From contig JAXDRV010000019.1 of assembly GCA_034090805.1 (NCBI GenBank), positions 1-39,884 of the forward strand: a stretch of 39,884 bases of DNA, in the 5' to 3' direction. Numbering within the stretch: the stretch's first letter is position 1; each line of letters starts with the position of its first letter. This document shows, one piece after another, positions 15,827 to 23,993 of the stretch. Made by a program: the position numbers and the translations under genes. Below the pieces are notes generated by a model. It saw nothing but the letters and a program-made list of their open reading frames with translations. It had not been told where the DNA came from and did no database searches. Source of the stretch: Ornithomonoglobus_A sp034090805. Its GTDB lineage: Bacteria > Bacillota > Clostridia > UBA1381.

Positions 15827-16099
15827 TTAAAAACCTGAGGCATTGTCAAAGCCTCCCTCGCCTGCAAATTCCATGATAAGATGTGCGGTTGACTGTATAA
15901 TCTCGGCAAATCTTGATATTTCCTCATCGTTATAGCCGTAAATATCCTGCCAGGTATAATCGGGGAGATAGCAAGCCGCATTGTGAAAGCCGTCCTTTTC
16001 GTCGGGGGTTTCGATATATACCTTTACTCTGCCGTCGGGCAGAATATGCGAATGTGTGATTTCGGTATCGCCGTCAATTGTCATAAACGGATACATCAT
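15827..16099 (-). CDS. Small hypothetical protein
   Basis: The only well-supported minus-strand gene. Reading from ATG at 16099 it encodes 90 residues, beginning MMYPFMTIDGDTEITHSHI, with IETPDEKDGFHNAACYLPDY, a Trp/Tyr-rich stretch TWQDIYGY and an acidic helix. GAAGGAG lies 11 nt before this ATG. Further in-frame codons upstream, to 16168, lack a ribosome site. I do not recognise a family. It looks like a small cytoplasmic protein with a beta-rich N half and a helical C half. It has its own consensus promoter. It converges on the ispH-rpsA terminator, whose stem could serve both strands. Confidence 0.72.
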   Translation of the reverse strand: MMYPFMTIDGDTEITHSHILPDGRVKVYIETPDEKDGFHNAACYLPDYTWQDIYGYNDEEISRFAEIIQSTAHLIMEFAGEGGFDNASGF

Positions 16100-16149
16100 A
16101 ATATTTTCATCTCCTTCAAAATTCCTTGGTTTATAGCCTATCTGCTTTG

Positions 16150-16178
16150 ATTTTACCACCGAATACACCGTTTGTCAA
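16150..16178 (-). promoter_or_regulatory. Promoter of the minus-strand small gene
   Basis: On the minus strand: TTGACA (16178-16173), a 17-nt spacer and TAAAAT (16155-16150), about 50 nt before the chosen start. Confidence 0.75.
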
Positions 16179-16199
16179 TCATTCTCTGCCATAAATACG

Positions 16200-16337
16200 G
16201 TTTTTGAATGAGTAAACAAAGTGTTAATAAATCCCCGATACGGGTTAGCGAGGACACCACCCCCTGCGATTTTCATTAATTTTAATGGTTGTTTTCGATG
16301 CCCTCATTGTCCCGCAATTGCAGCTCATTCAAAAAAC
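16200..16337. repeat. 138-bp segment bounded by a 12-13 bp inverted repeat
   Basis: GTTTTTGAATGAG at 16200-16212 and CTCATTCAAAAAAC at 16324-16337 are inverted copies with one extra base. The interior has no ORF. It includes a CATTAA/TTAATG dyad and a CCACCCCC run. It may be a small MITE-like insertion or chance. I recognise no RNA family. Confidence 0.35.
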
Positions 16338-16350
16338 GTGTACAATAAAC

Positions 16351-16402
16351 TTTGATAAAATTTATCAAACTACTTTACTATACTCAAAAAGTATGTTATA
16401 AT
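16351..16402 (+). promoter_or_regulatory. rex promoter with Rex-like operator
   Basis: The perfect dyad TTTGATAAA-A-TTTATCAAA at 16351-16369 lies 4 nt before the -35 TTTACT (16374-16379). A 17-nt spacer and TATAAT (16397-16402) follow. The dyad resembles the clostridial Rex box TTGTTAANNNNTTAACAA in general form, and rex is commonly autoregulated. Confidence 0.6.
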
Positions 16403-16434
16403 ATTAACAAATATTTATACGAGGAGTTAATCAA

Positions 16435-17082
16435 ATGGAAGAAAACAAAAAGGTGCCTGCGGTGGTAATTAAGCGTCTGCCGAGATATTACCGTTATCTG
16501 GGAGAGCTTTTGAAGCAGGATATAAAACGTATATCGTCCGGCGCTCTGAGCCAGAAAATGAACGTAACAGCTTCTCAGATCAGACAGGATTTTAATTATT
16601 TCGGCGGCTTCGGGCAGCAGGGCTACGGATACAATGTGGAATATTTATACAGCGAGATAGGAAAGATACTCGGCTTAAACGACGGTGATACGATGATTAT
16701 CGTGGGAGCGGGAAATCTCGGACGTGCGCTTGCGAGTCATTCGAACTTTGAAAAAAGAGGATTTAAGCTTGTGGGTATATTTGACAACAACCCGAATATT
16801 ATAGGATCGTTGGTAAACGGAGTCAGGGTGACGGACGTGCGGGAGCTGGAAAAATTCCTTGCGGAGAACAGAGTTGATATAGCAATACTCACAACGCCGA
16901 AAAAGGCAGTGCAGGAGGTAGCGGAGCGGCTTGTGAACTGCGGAGTTATGGGACTTTTGAATTTTTCGTATGCGGAGCTTAAGCTGCCGCATGAGGTTGC
17001 GGTGGAGAATGTGCATATTTCAGACCCGATGATGACGCTTTCATACAAGATAAAGCAGATGAGAAAGGACGGCAAGGTATGA
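16435..17082 (+). CDS. rex: Redox-sensing transcriptional repressor Rex
   Basis: This 215-residue repressor senses the NADH/NAD+ ratio. NADH binding releases it from operators controlling fermentation and respiration genes. The N-terminal winged helix (about 5-80) has IKRLPRYYRYL, SQKMNVTASQIRQDFNYFG and GFGQQGYGYNV. The Rossmann domain has the nucleotide motif IIVGAGNLGRALA (about 88-100), then VDIAILTTPKKAVQEVAE and LLNFSYAEL. The C-terminal domain-swap helix (PMMTLSYKIKQM) is present. Length is normal for the family. GAGGAG precedes the start. The stop overlaps the next gene by ATGA, so the two are translationally coupled. Confidence 0.96.
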   Translation: MEENKKVPAVVIKRLPRYYRYLGELLKQDIKRISSGALSQKMNVTASQIRQDFNYFGGFGQQGYGYNVEYLYSEIGKILGLNDGDTMIIVGAGNLGRALASHSNFEKRGFKLVGIFDNNPNIIGSLVNGVRVTDVRELEKFLAENRVDIAILTTPKKAVQEVAERLVNCGVMGLLNFSYAELKLPHEVAVENVHISDPMMTLSYKIKQMRKDGKV

Positions 17083-17894
17083 GGACGATAGCCTTTGTCG
17101 GACCGAGCGGAACGGGAAAAAGCTATCGTGCAACGATGGTATCGAACCAAAACGGAGCCGATGCAATAATCGATGACGGGATATTAATATCCCACGGCAG
17201 GCTCATTGCCGGAACGTCTGCAAAAAAAGAACCGACAAGGATCGCCTCCGTCAAGCACGCGCTTTTCATGGACAATGCCCATGCGGAGGCTGTGAAAAGG
17301 GGGATACGTGAGAGCAACATAAAATGCCTTATGATTCTCGGCACGTCCGACGGCATGGTGCAGAAGATAGCAAAGCGGCTTGGTGTAGAGCCGATTGAAA
17401 AGATAATCAGAATTGAGGACGTTGCCACTCCGGAGGAAATGGCAATGGCAAAGGATATGCGCCTTAACCAGGGAAAGCACGTGATACCCGTTCCGACCTT
17501 TGAGATAAAGCATGATTTTTCGGGGTATTTTCTGCATCCGCTGAGATTGTTCCGTAAAAATCTCGACAAGGACGGCGATTTAGGCGAGGCGGACAAGTCG
17601 ATTGTCCGTCCCACCTTCAGCTACATGGGCGACTTTACAATATCGGATAACGCTCTTATATCGATAGTGCGTCACGAGGCGGAGAGGGCGGACGGAGTGC
17701 GTGTTATAGGGGTGAGCATCAGAAAAACTCCGCACGGGCTGCACATTGACGTGACCGCTTCGCTCACATACGGTGCGGATATTTCAAAAACGTGCCGCAG
17801 TATGCAGGAGCGGATTAAAAACAGCATAGAAATGTATACTTCGCTGAACGCAAGGCGGGTACATATACTTGTGAAGAATTTAAAACTCAAATAA
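17079..17894 (+). CDS. P-loop ATPase with C-terminal Asp23/Gls24-like domain
   Basis: A 271-residue protein with two visible parts. The N-terminus is a P-loop NTPase with Walker A FVGPSGTGKS at residues 6-15, followed by DAIIDDGILI and a run resembling nucleotide kinases (HALFMDN, CLMILGTSDGMVQKIAKRLG). From about residue 180 (VRPTFSYMGDFTISDNALISIVRHEA...) the pattern resembles Asp23/Gls24 envelope-stress proteins, including GVRVIGVSI and an ending in VHILVKNL. The function is unknown. Tight coupling to rex suggests co-expression under redox control. The Asp23-like assignment is from pattern only. Confidence 0.7.
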   Translation: MRTIAFVGPSGTGKSYRATMVSNQNGADAIIDDGILISHGRLIAGTSAKKEPTRIASVKHALFMDNAHAEAVKRGIRESNIKCLMILGTSDGMVQKIAKRLGVEPIEKIIRIEDVATPEEMAMAKDMRLNQGKHVIPVPTFEIKHDFSGYFLHPLRLFRKNLDKDGDLGEADKSIVRPTFSYMGDFTISDNALISIVRHEAERADGVRVIGVSIRKTPHGLHIDVTASLTYGADISKTCRSMQERIKNSIEMYTSLNARRVHILVKNLKLK

Positions 17895-17957
17895 AAGCTG
17901 CCCGCCGTCCCGTATTTGAGATTTATTAACAAAAACCACGGCAAAATTTTCGGTATA

Positions 17958-17986
17958 TTGACAAACAAACATTTGTGTGGTATAAT
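17958..17986 (+). promoter_or_regulatory. uvrB promoter with degenerate SOS box
   Basis: TTGACA (17958-17963), a 17-nt spacer and TATAAT (17981-17986), all consensus. Within the spacer CAAACATTTGTGTG matches 10 of 14 positions of CGAACATATGTTCG. The SOS assignment is weaker than at recA. Confidence 0.7.
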
Positions 17987-18016
17987 CAACAAAAAACAAT
18001 GCGGAGGTGCGCCGTT

Positions 18017-19960
18017 ATGGACAAATTTGAATTGGTTTCGGAATTTGAGCCGAGGGGCGACCAGCCCAAGGCGATAGACAGTCTTGTAAAGGGAATAGAA
18101 AACGGAGAGAAGTTTCAGACGCTACTCGGCGTTACCGGATCGGGAAAGACGTTCACCATGGCTAACGTTATAGCAAGGGTGAACAAGCCGACTATTGTGC
18201 TTGCGCACAACAAAACGCTTGCGGCTCAGCTTTGCAGTGAGTTCAAGGAATTTTTTCCGAACAACTGCGTCGAGTTTTTCGTTTCGTATTACGATTACTA
18301 TCAGCCGGAGGCTTATATTCCTCAGACGGATACGTTTATCGAAAAAAACTCCATGATGAACGAGGAGATAGACAAGCTGCGCCACAGTGCGACGTTTGCG
18401 CTGTTTGAGCGAAAGGATACGATAATTGTGTCGAGTGTGTCGTGCATTTACGGCTTGGGCGATCCGGAGGATTACAAGAATTTAATGCTGTCGCTTCGTG
18501 TGGGAATGACAAAGGACAGGGACGAGATGCTTAGAAAGCTTGTTTCGATGCAGTACGAAAGAAATGATATAAATTTTGTCAGAAACAAATTCAGAGTGCG
18601 GGGCGATGTTGTTGAGATATTCCCGTCAAACAACGGAGAAAATGCGATAAGGGTTGAATTTTTCGGTGACGAAATAGACAGAATATGTGAAGTGAACGTA
18701 GTTACGGGCGAGGTTGTAGGGATATGCAATCATGCAGTGATAATGCCTGCGTCGCACTACGTCACCACAGGCGATAAGATGCGTCTTGCCATGGCTGCGA
18801 TAGAGGAGGAAATGGAGGAGCGTATTAAGTATTTCAAGGAACGTGATATGCTTATCGAGGCGCAGAGAATTGAGCAGCGCACGAGATACGACCTTGAGAT
18901 GCTCAGCGAAATAGGGTTTTGCCAGGGCGTGGAGAATTACTCACGTCTTATAAGCGGCAGAGCGCCCGGCAGCGCACCGTATACGCTACTCGACTATTTC
19001 CCGGACGATTATCTGATGATAATAGACGAGTCGCACGTGACCGTTCCGCAGGTGCGGGGAATGTATAACGGCGACAAGGCACGCAAGGAGGTTCTCATCA
19101 AATACGGGTTCCGTCTGCCGAGCGCAGCGGACAACAGACCGCTAAAGTTTGATGAATTTGAAAGCCGCCTGCATCAGGTTATATTCACAAGCGCAACTCC
19201 GGCGCAGTATGAGGCGGAACATTCAACGAACGTTGCGGAGCAGGTTATACGTCCTACGGGACTGCTTGACCCGGAAATATTCGTGCGTCCGACAAAGCAT
19301 CAGATAGACGATCTTATAGGCGAGATCAACAAACGCACGGAAAAGGGCTTCCGCACGCTTGTGACTACGCTCACAAAGCGCATGGCGGAGGATTTGACGG
19401 ACTATCTTAAGGAGATAGGAATAAAAGTAACATATATGCACTCGGATATAACGACAATAGAACGTACCGAGATAATAAAGGATTTGAGAACGGGAGTTTA
19501 CGATGTGCTTGTCGGAATAAATCTTCTGCGTGAGGGGCTGGATATTCCCGAGGTTGCGCTTGTTGCGATACTCGACGCCGACAAGGAGGGATTCCTGAGA
19601 AGCGAGATGTCGCTTATTCAGACGATAGGCAGAGCGGCGAGAAATGCTGAAGGTCAGGTAATAATGTATGCCGACACAATAACCGGCTCAATGCGCCGTG
19701 CAATGGACGAAACTGCAAGAAGGAGAAGTCTTCAGCAGAAATTCAACGAGGAGCATGGAATTATTCCGAAAACGATAAAGAAGGATATAAGAGATACGAT
19801 AGAGTCGGTCAAGGCGGTAGAGCCGGACAAGAGAGGCAATGACGAGCAGGATACCGAGGCGCTGATTGCCGAGCTGACGGCGAAGATGTACACCGCAGCG
19901 GAAAATCTTGACTTTGAGGAAGCTGCAAGGCTCAGGGACAGAATAAAGGAATTGGGATAA
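18017..19960 (+). CDS. uvrB: Excinuclease ABC subunit B (UvrB)
   Basis: UvrB is the ATP-driven damage-verification helicase of nucleotide excision repair. It is loaded by UvrA and recruits UvrC. The 647 residues include Walker A GVTGSGKTFTMAN at about 38, the beta-hairpin region YYDYYQPEAYIP, motif IDESHVTVPQ, helicase motifs HQVIFTSATP, TYMHSDI, GINLLREGLDIPEV and QTIGRAARN, and a C-terminal UVR motif (about 615-645, NLDFEEAARLRDRI). I set the start at 18017, where GGAGG lies 9 nt upstream. Earlier in-frame codons at 17975 overlap the promoter. Confidence 0.97.
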   Translation: MDKFELVSEFEPRGDQPKAIDSLVKGIENGEKFQTLLGVTGSGKTFTMANVIARVNKPTIVLAHNKTLAAQLCSEFKEFFPNNCVEFFVSYYDYYQPEAYIPQTDTFIEKNSMMNEEIDKLRHSATFALFERKDTIIVSSVSCIYGLGDPEDYKNLMLSLRVGMTKDRDEMLRKLVSMQYERNDINFVRNKFRVRGDVVEIFPSNNGENAIRVEFFGDEIDRICEVNVVTGEVVGICNHAVIMPASHYVTTGDKMRLAMAAIEEEMEERIKYFKERDMLIEAQRIEQRTRYDLEMLSEIGFCQGVENYSRLISGRAPGSAPYTLLDYFPDDYLMIIDESHVTVPQVRGMYNGDKARKEVLIKYGFRLPSAADNRPLKFDEFESRLHQVIFTSATPAQYEAEHSTNVAEQVIRPTGLLDPEIFVRPTKHQIDDLIGEINKRTEKGFRTLVTTLTKRMAEDLTDYLKEIGIKVTYMHSDITTIERTEIIKDLRTGVYDVLVGINLLREGLDIPEVALVAILDADKEGFLRSEMSLIQTIGRAARNAEGQVIMYADTITGSMRRAMDETARRRSLQQKFNEEHGIIPKTIKKDIRDTIESVKAVEPDKRGNDEQDTEALIAELTAKMYTAAENLDFEEAARLRDRIKELG

Positions 19961-19990
19961 AAGCTTACTTTTGTGAAAGGGGTTAAGGGT

Positions 19991-20100
19991 CATAACGTGA
20001 AAAATAAGCTGCGCATCTTGCCCTTTATCGGAGCTTGAAGTATCAACATACGTCGGCACTCCTCAAAAGAGCAATCTGCTTGCTTCTTTTCCGCGTTATG
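19991..20100 (+). repeat. Family A hairpin, copy 2 (conserved loop)
   Basis: The outer arms CATAACG...CGTTATG enclose an imperfect stem. The loop at 20035-20057 starts TTGAAGTATC and ends CATACGTCGGC, one base different from copy 1 (9978-10000). The GCA-TC-TTGC and GCAA-TC-TGC arms recur with the same internal mismatch. It lies between uvrB and the next gene, directly before the family C hairpin. Confidence 0.75.
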
Positions 20101-20103
20101 ATT

Positions 20104-20133
20104 TGTGCCGCCGCATGGCGGCGGAATGGAGGA
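20104..20133 (+). promoter_or_regulatory. Family C hairpin carrying the ribosome binding site, copy 1
   Basis: GCCGCC-GCAT-GGCGGC (20107-20122) is followed directly by GGAATGGAGGA, which holds the Shine-Dalgarno for the ATG at 20139. The same arrangement with one compensating pair changed occurs at 24109-24138. Confidence 0.6.
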
Positions 20134-20138
20134 TTAAA

Positions 20139-20519
20139 ATGAATGTAAACGAAATTGCGCAGGCGGTCAAGGTTATTGAAAGCCGCATACTTACTCCTGT
20201 CATATACATGAACGAAAATGAAAGCAGGGTTGAATTTATATGCTTTTGCGGCGTACAGATCACAGACGAGGAGCTGTATGAAACGGGAGAGCAGATCAGC
20301 GAAATCATCTCAAAAACGGTTGAGGTGGTGGATATTCTCGAATACAGTGAAAACGATCGTCTTGATGTGATTTTGAATGCCGAGCTTGTGTATTCGGAGG
20401 ATCCGGTTATCGAGCAGCTGCTGGCATTCGGTATGGCGGAGGAATTTCAGCAGGTGCAGGAAAGAAAGCATGATATGCTCAAACGCAAAAGCGAAAGCGG
20501 ATCATATTATATGCAGTAG
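20139..20519 (+). CDS. Unknown 126-residue protein, possibly nucleotidyltransferase-like
   Basis: Lies between uvrB and uvrA on the same strand. No family is recognised with confidence. The stretch at about residues 60-90 (VEVVDILEYSENDRLDVIL followed by NAELVYSED) resembles the C-terminal part of minimal nucleotidyltransferases. It lines up with VDVFDVTHIVPGSVIYNEI in the MNT gene at 39046. It lacks the GSX10DXD catalytic motif, so any such fold would be inactive. The tail is charged. The start at 20139 is chosen for the GGAGG 7 nt before it. The stop is 53 nt before uvrA, so the two may be co-transcribed. Confidence 0.7.
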   Translation: MNVNEIAQAVKVIESRILTPVIYMNENESRVEFICFCGVQITDEELYETGEQISEIISKTVEVVDILEYSENDRLDVILNAELVYSEDPVIEQLLAFGMAEEFQQVQERKHDMLKRKSESGSYYMQ

Positions 20520-20572
20520 CTGTCTGTTTTTGAAAACTTACACAGCGGTGTGGATTGGAAGGAAATGAATTT

Positions 20573-23395
20573 ATGGCAAACGAAATAAAAATACTTGGAG
20601 CGAGGGAGCATAACCTCAAAAATATTGACGTTACAATACCGAGGGACAAGCTTGTTGTTCTTACGGGACTGAGCGGTTCGGGGAAGTCATCGCTTGCGTT
20701 TGACACGATATACGCAGAGGGACAGCGCAGATATGTCGAGTCGCTGTCCTCGTATGCACGTCAGTTTTTGGGGCAGATGGACAAGCCGGATGTTGACTAT
20801 ATCGAAGGCTTGTCACCGGCGATAAGCATAGACCAGAAAACGACCTCGAAAAATCCTCGTTCAACAGTCGGTACGGTAACGGAAATATACGATTATCTGC
20901 GTCTGCTTTATGCACGTATAGGTATTCCGCACTGTCCCAAATGCGGCAAGGAGGTCAAGCGTCAGACTGTGGATCAGATTGTCGACAGAGTGACGGAGCT
21001 TGACGAGGGAACAAAAATACAGATTCTTGCGCCGGTTGTGCGGGGCAAAAAGGGCGAGCATAAAAAGGTTTTTGAAAGCGCAAAAAAGAGCGGATATGTG
21101 CGTGTAAAGGCGGATGGGATCATGTATGAGCTGAGCGAGGAGATACCGCTCAAAAAGACGCAGAAGCACACGATTGAGGTAGTCGTGGACAGGCTTATTG
21201 TGCGTGAGGGTATGGAGCAGAGGCTTGCGGATTCGATAGAAACGGCTATAGGGCTTACGGGTGATGTGGTCACTGTGGAAATAATCGGCGGCGAGTCGAT
21301 GAATTTCAGCTTAAGCTATGCCTGCGACGACTGCGGGATAAGCCTTAACGAGCTTGCGCCGAGGAGCTTTTCGTTCAATAATCCTTACGGAGCGTGCCCG
21401 GAGTGCGACGGCTTGGGGCATCTTCTGAAGATTGATCCGAAGCTTATAATAGCCGATGAGGAAAAGAGTCTTATTGACGGTGCGATATATGCCTCAGGCT
21501 GGGCGGCTCCCGAGGTGGAGGACAGCATGGCGCATATGTACTATACGGCGCTTGCAAAGCATTTTGAATTTGATATAAACACCCCCTACAAGGATCTGCC
21601 GAAGGAAATACAGGATATTGTTCTGTACGGTACGGGCGGCATGAAGATAGAAATGGAGTACGAGCGCAGCTACGGCAGCGGGAAGTACATGGCTCCGTTT
21701 GAGGGAGTCGCGGCAAATCTTGAGCGGCGTTATCATGAAACGACCTCGATATACACCAAATACGAGCTTGAACGGTATATAAACGAGGTGGAATGTCCGA
21801 AATGCCACGGCGCACGTCTTAAGGACGAGGTGCTTGCCGTTACCGTTGGGGGCAAGAATATATATGATTTTACGTGTATGCCGATAGGCGAGGAAATGGA
21901 ATTTATAAATTCGCTTGAGCTTACGGAGCGTGAGCTTGCGATTGCGTCACAGGTTATTAAGGAGATAAAGGCAAGGCTTAAGTTCCTGCTTGACGTGGGA
22001 CTTGACTATCTTTCGCTGTCAAGAGCCTCCGCAACGCTTTCGGGCGGCGAGGCGCAGAGAATACGTCTTGCAACGCAGATAGGCTCCGGACTTACGGGAG
22101 TGCTGTATATTCTCGATGAGCCGAGTATCGGACTGCATCAGCGTGATAATGACAGGCTGATAGGAACGCTCAAGCATCTGCGTGATTTGGGCAATACGGT
22201 TATTGTGGTGGAGCATGATACGGATACGATGTATGCGGCGGATTACATTGTCGATATAGGTCCGGGAGCGGGTATCAACGGAGGAAAGCTTGTCGGCTGC
22301 GGCAGTGTTGAGGATATTATAGCAAGTCCCGAATCGATAACGGGAAAATATCTGAGCGGCGAGAGAAAAATCGAAGTGCCTAAGGAGCGGCGCAAACCGT
22401 CAGGGTATATTAAAATATGCGGCGCAAGGGAAAACAATCTTAAAAATATAGACGTTAAAATCCCTCTCGGAGTTGTAACGTGCGTAACGGGTGTGAGCGG
22501 ATCGGGAAAATCATCTCTGATTAACGAAATTCTTTACAAAAAGCTTGCCAAGGTTTTGAACCGTGCAAGGACGAATGCCGGAGCGCACCGCAAAATCGAG
22601 GGAGTTGAGAAGCTTGACAAAATAATCAACATCGACCAAAGCCCGATAGGCAGAACGCCGAGGTCAAATCCTGCGACTTATACAAACGTATTTAACGATA
22701 TACGTGAAATTTTCGCAAACACGAATGAGGCGAAAATGCGGGGGTATAAATCGGGACGCTTCAGCTTTAACGTAAAGGGCGGACGCTGCGAGGCATGCGC
22801 CGGCGACGGAATCAAAAAGATTGAGATGCACTTCCTTGCCGATGTGTACGTGCCGTGCGAGGTCTGCAAGGGCAAGCGGTATAACCGTGAAACGCTGGAG
22901 GTAAAGTACAAGGGCAAAAATATATATGAGGTGCTTGACATGACTGTTGACGAGGCGGTGGTTTTCTTTGAAAACATACCCAAGGTACGCAGAAAGCTTG
23001 AAACCTTAAAGGAGGTAGGTCTTGGATATATCAAGCTCGGTCAAAGCTCTACAACGCTTTCGGGCGGCGAGGCGCAGAGGGTCAAGCTTGCGACGGAGCT
23101 GTCAAAGCGCAGCACGGGCAGAACAATATATGTCCTTGACGAGCCGACAACGGGACTGCATACGGCAGACGTACACAAGCTGACCGAGGTCATAGACAAG
23201 CTTGCCGAGGGCGGAAACACCGTTGTTATCATAGAGCATAATCTCGATGTGATAAAAACGGCGGATTATATAATCGATATGGGACCTGAGGGCGGCGTAA
23301 GAGGCGGCGAGGTAATCGCCGAGGGAACGCCGGAGCAGGTTGCCGAGACCGAAGGGTCATATACCGGAAAATATTTAAAGAAAATGTTAAGGTAA
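20573..23395 (+). CDS. uvrA: Excinuclease ABC subunit A (UvrA)
   Basis: UvrA is the dimeric ABC-type ATPase that finds DNA damage and loads UvrB. The 940 residues include two nucleotide-binding domains with Walker A GLSGSGKSSLAF (about 31-42) and GVSGSGKSSLINEIL, two ABC signatures LSGGEAQR, and Walker B motifs ILDEPSIGLHQRD and VLDEPTTGLHTAD. Two zinc modules are seen: CDDCG...CPEC and CEAC...CEVC. The start at 20573 is preceded by GGAAGG 10 nt away; the TTG at 20555 overlaps that site. The gene's final Arg codon and stop lie at the left end of a repeat element. Confidence 0.98.
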   Translation: MANEIKILGAREHNLKNIDVTIPRDKLVVLTGLSGSGKSSLAFDTIYAEGQRRYVESLSSYARQFLGQMDKPDVDYIEGLSPAISIDQKTTSKNPRSTVGTVTEIYDYLRLLYARIGIPHCPKCGKEVKRQTVDQIVDRVTELDEGTKIQILAPVVRGKKGEHKKVFESAKKSGYVRVKADGIMYELSEEIPLKKTQKHTIEVVVDRLIVREGMEQRLADSIETAIGLTGDVVTVEIIGGESMNFSLSYACDDCGISLNELAPRSFSFNNPYGACPECDGLGHLLKIDPKLIIADEEKSLIDGAIYASGWAAPEVEDSMAHMYYTALAKHFEFDINTPYKDLPKEIQDIVLYGTGGMKIEMEYERSYGSGKYMAPFEGVAANLERRYHETTSIYTKYELERYINEVECPKCHGARLKDEVLAVTVGGKNIYDFTCMPIGEEMEFINSLELTERELAIASQVIKEIKARLKFLLDVGLDYLSLSRASATLSGGEAQRIRLATQIGSGLTGVLYILDEPSIGLHQRDNDRLIGTLKHLRDLGNTVIVVEHDTDTMYAADYIVDIGPGAGINGGKLVGCGSVEDIIASPESITGKYLSGERKIEVPKERRKPSGYIKICGARENNLKNIDVKIPLGVVTCVTGVSGSGKSSLINEILYKKLAKVLNRARTNAGAHRKIEGVEKLDKIINIDQSPIGRTPRSNPATYTNVFNDIREIFANTNEAKMRGYKSGRFSFNVKGGRCEACAGDGIKKIEMHFLADVYVPCEVCKGKRYNRETLEVKYKGKNIYEVLDMTVDEAVVFFENIPKVRRKLETLKEVGLGYIKLGQSSTTLSGGEAQRVKLATELSKRSTGRTIYVLDEPTTGLHTADVHKLTEVIDKLAEGGNTVVIIEHNLDVIKTADYIIDMGPEGGVRGGEVIAEGTPEQVAETEGSYTGKYLKKMLR

Positions 23396-23639
23396 TTGTA
23401 AAATGCCGGCTTGGGATTTAAGGGTGTTTTTGAATTTATTCGTACTCAAACATCCCTTGCGGTAACTCGTCCGAACAAACTCAAAAACACTCTCAAATCC
23501 TATAAAAATTGCATTCTTGAAAGAATTTGCGATGTTTATGATTAGGTTTTGGCGAGTTCCCGAACGAAGTGAGGGATGTCTGAGCAAAGCTTAATCAGAA
23601 ATATCTCAAATTCCGTGGAAATTTTGTATTTTACAATTA
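23393..23639. mobile_element. MITE-like composite element, copy 1
   Basis: Terminal inverted repeat TAATTGTAAAAT (23393-23404 and 23628-23639) starts in the uvrA stop codon. Inside are two family B hairpins in opposite orientation: 23414-23500 (arms GGATTTAAGGGTGTTTTTG / CAAAAACACTCTCAAATCC) and 23525-23614. The second has a core reading GAGTTCCCGAACGAAGTGAG on this strand. The same layout is seen at 30880-31123. There is no transposase ORF, so mobilisation in trans would be required. A short reverse frame over this element is a repeat artefact. Confidence 0.7.
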
Positions 23640-23674
23640 TCTATAAATAAAAATATTATAAAGGAGTAAAAGAA

Positions 23675-23932
23675 ATGGAAAGATACGAATACAGACCGAC
23701 AGGAGTCTGCTCAAGACAGATATTTTTGGAGCTTGACGGAGATAAAATCAATGATGTGAAATTTGTCGGCGGCTGCAACGGGAATTTGCAGGGTATAGGT
23801 GCTCTCGTAAAGGGTATGGACGTTAAGGAGGCGATTTCAAGACTTAAGGGAATCGACTGCGGCGGCAGAGGAACGTCATGCCCGGATCAGCTTTCAAAGG
23901 CTTTGACGGCAGCACTTGAGGCGCGTGCGTGA
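23675..23932 (+). CDS. TSCPD-domain protein (TIGR03905 type)
   Basis: An 85-residue protein of the short TSCPD family, whose name comes from the motif seen here as GRGTSCPDQLSKAL. Other conserved features are YRPTGVCSRQIFLELDGDKI, VKFVGGCNGNLQGI and GIDCGGRGTSC. The cysteines suggest metal or cluster binding. Full-length TSCPD domains also occur at the C-terminus of B12-dependent ribonucleotide reductases, but this stand-alone form has no assigned function. AAGGAG precedes the start. It follows the composite repeat and is not obviously part of the uvrA transcript. Confidence 0.9.
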   Translation: MERYEYRPTGVCSRQIFLELDGDKINDVKFVGGCNGNLQGIGALVKGMDVKEAISRLKGIDCGGRGTSCPDQLSKALTAALEARA

Positions 23933-23993
23933 ATATTTGGAGCGGGGCTCAGAAATATTAAAAATTATTTTACAAATTCACGCAAATTTCCTC

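Noticed and set aside
23387..23587. Reverse ORF across the composite element after uvrA
   Set aside because: It lies wholly in the inverted-repeat element and its peptide again reflects the hairpin core.
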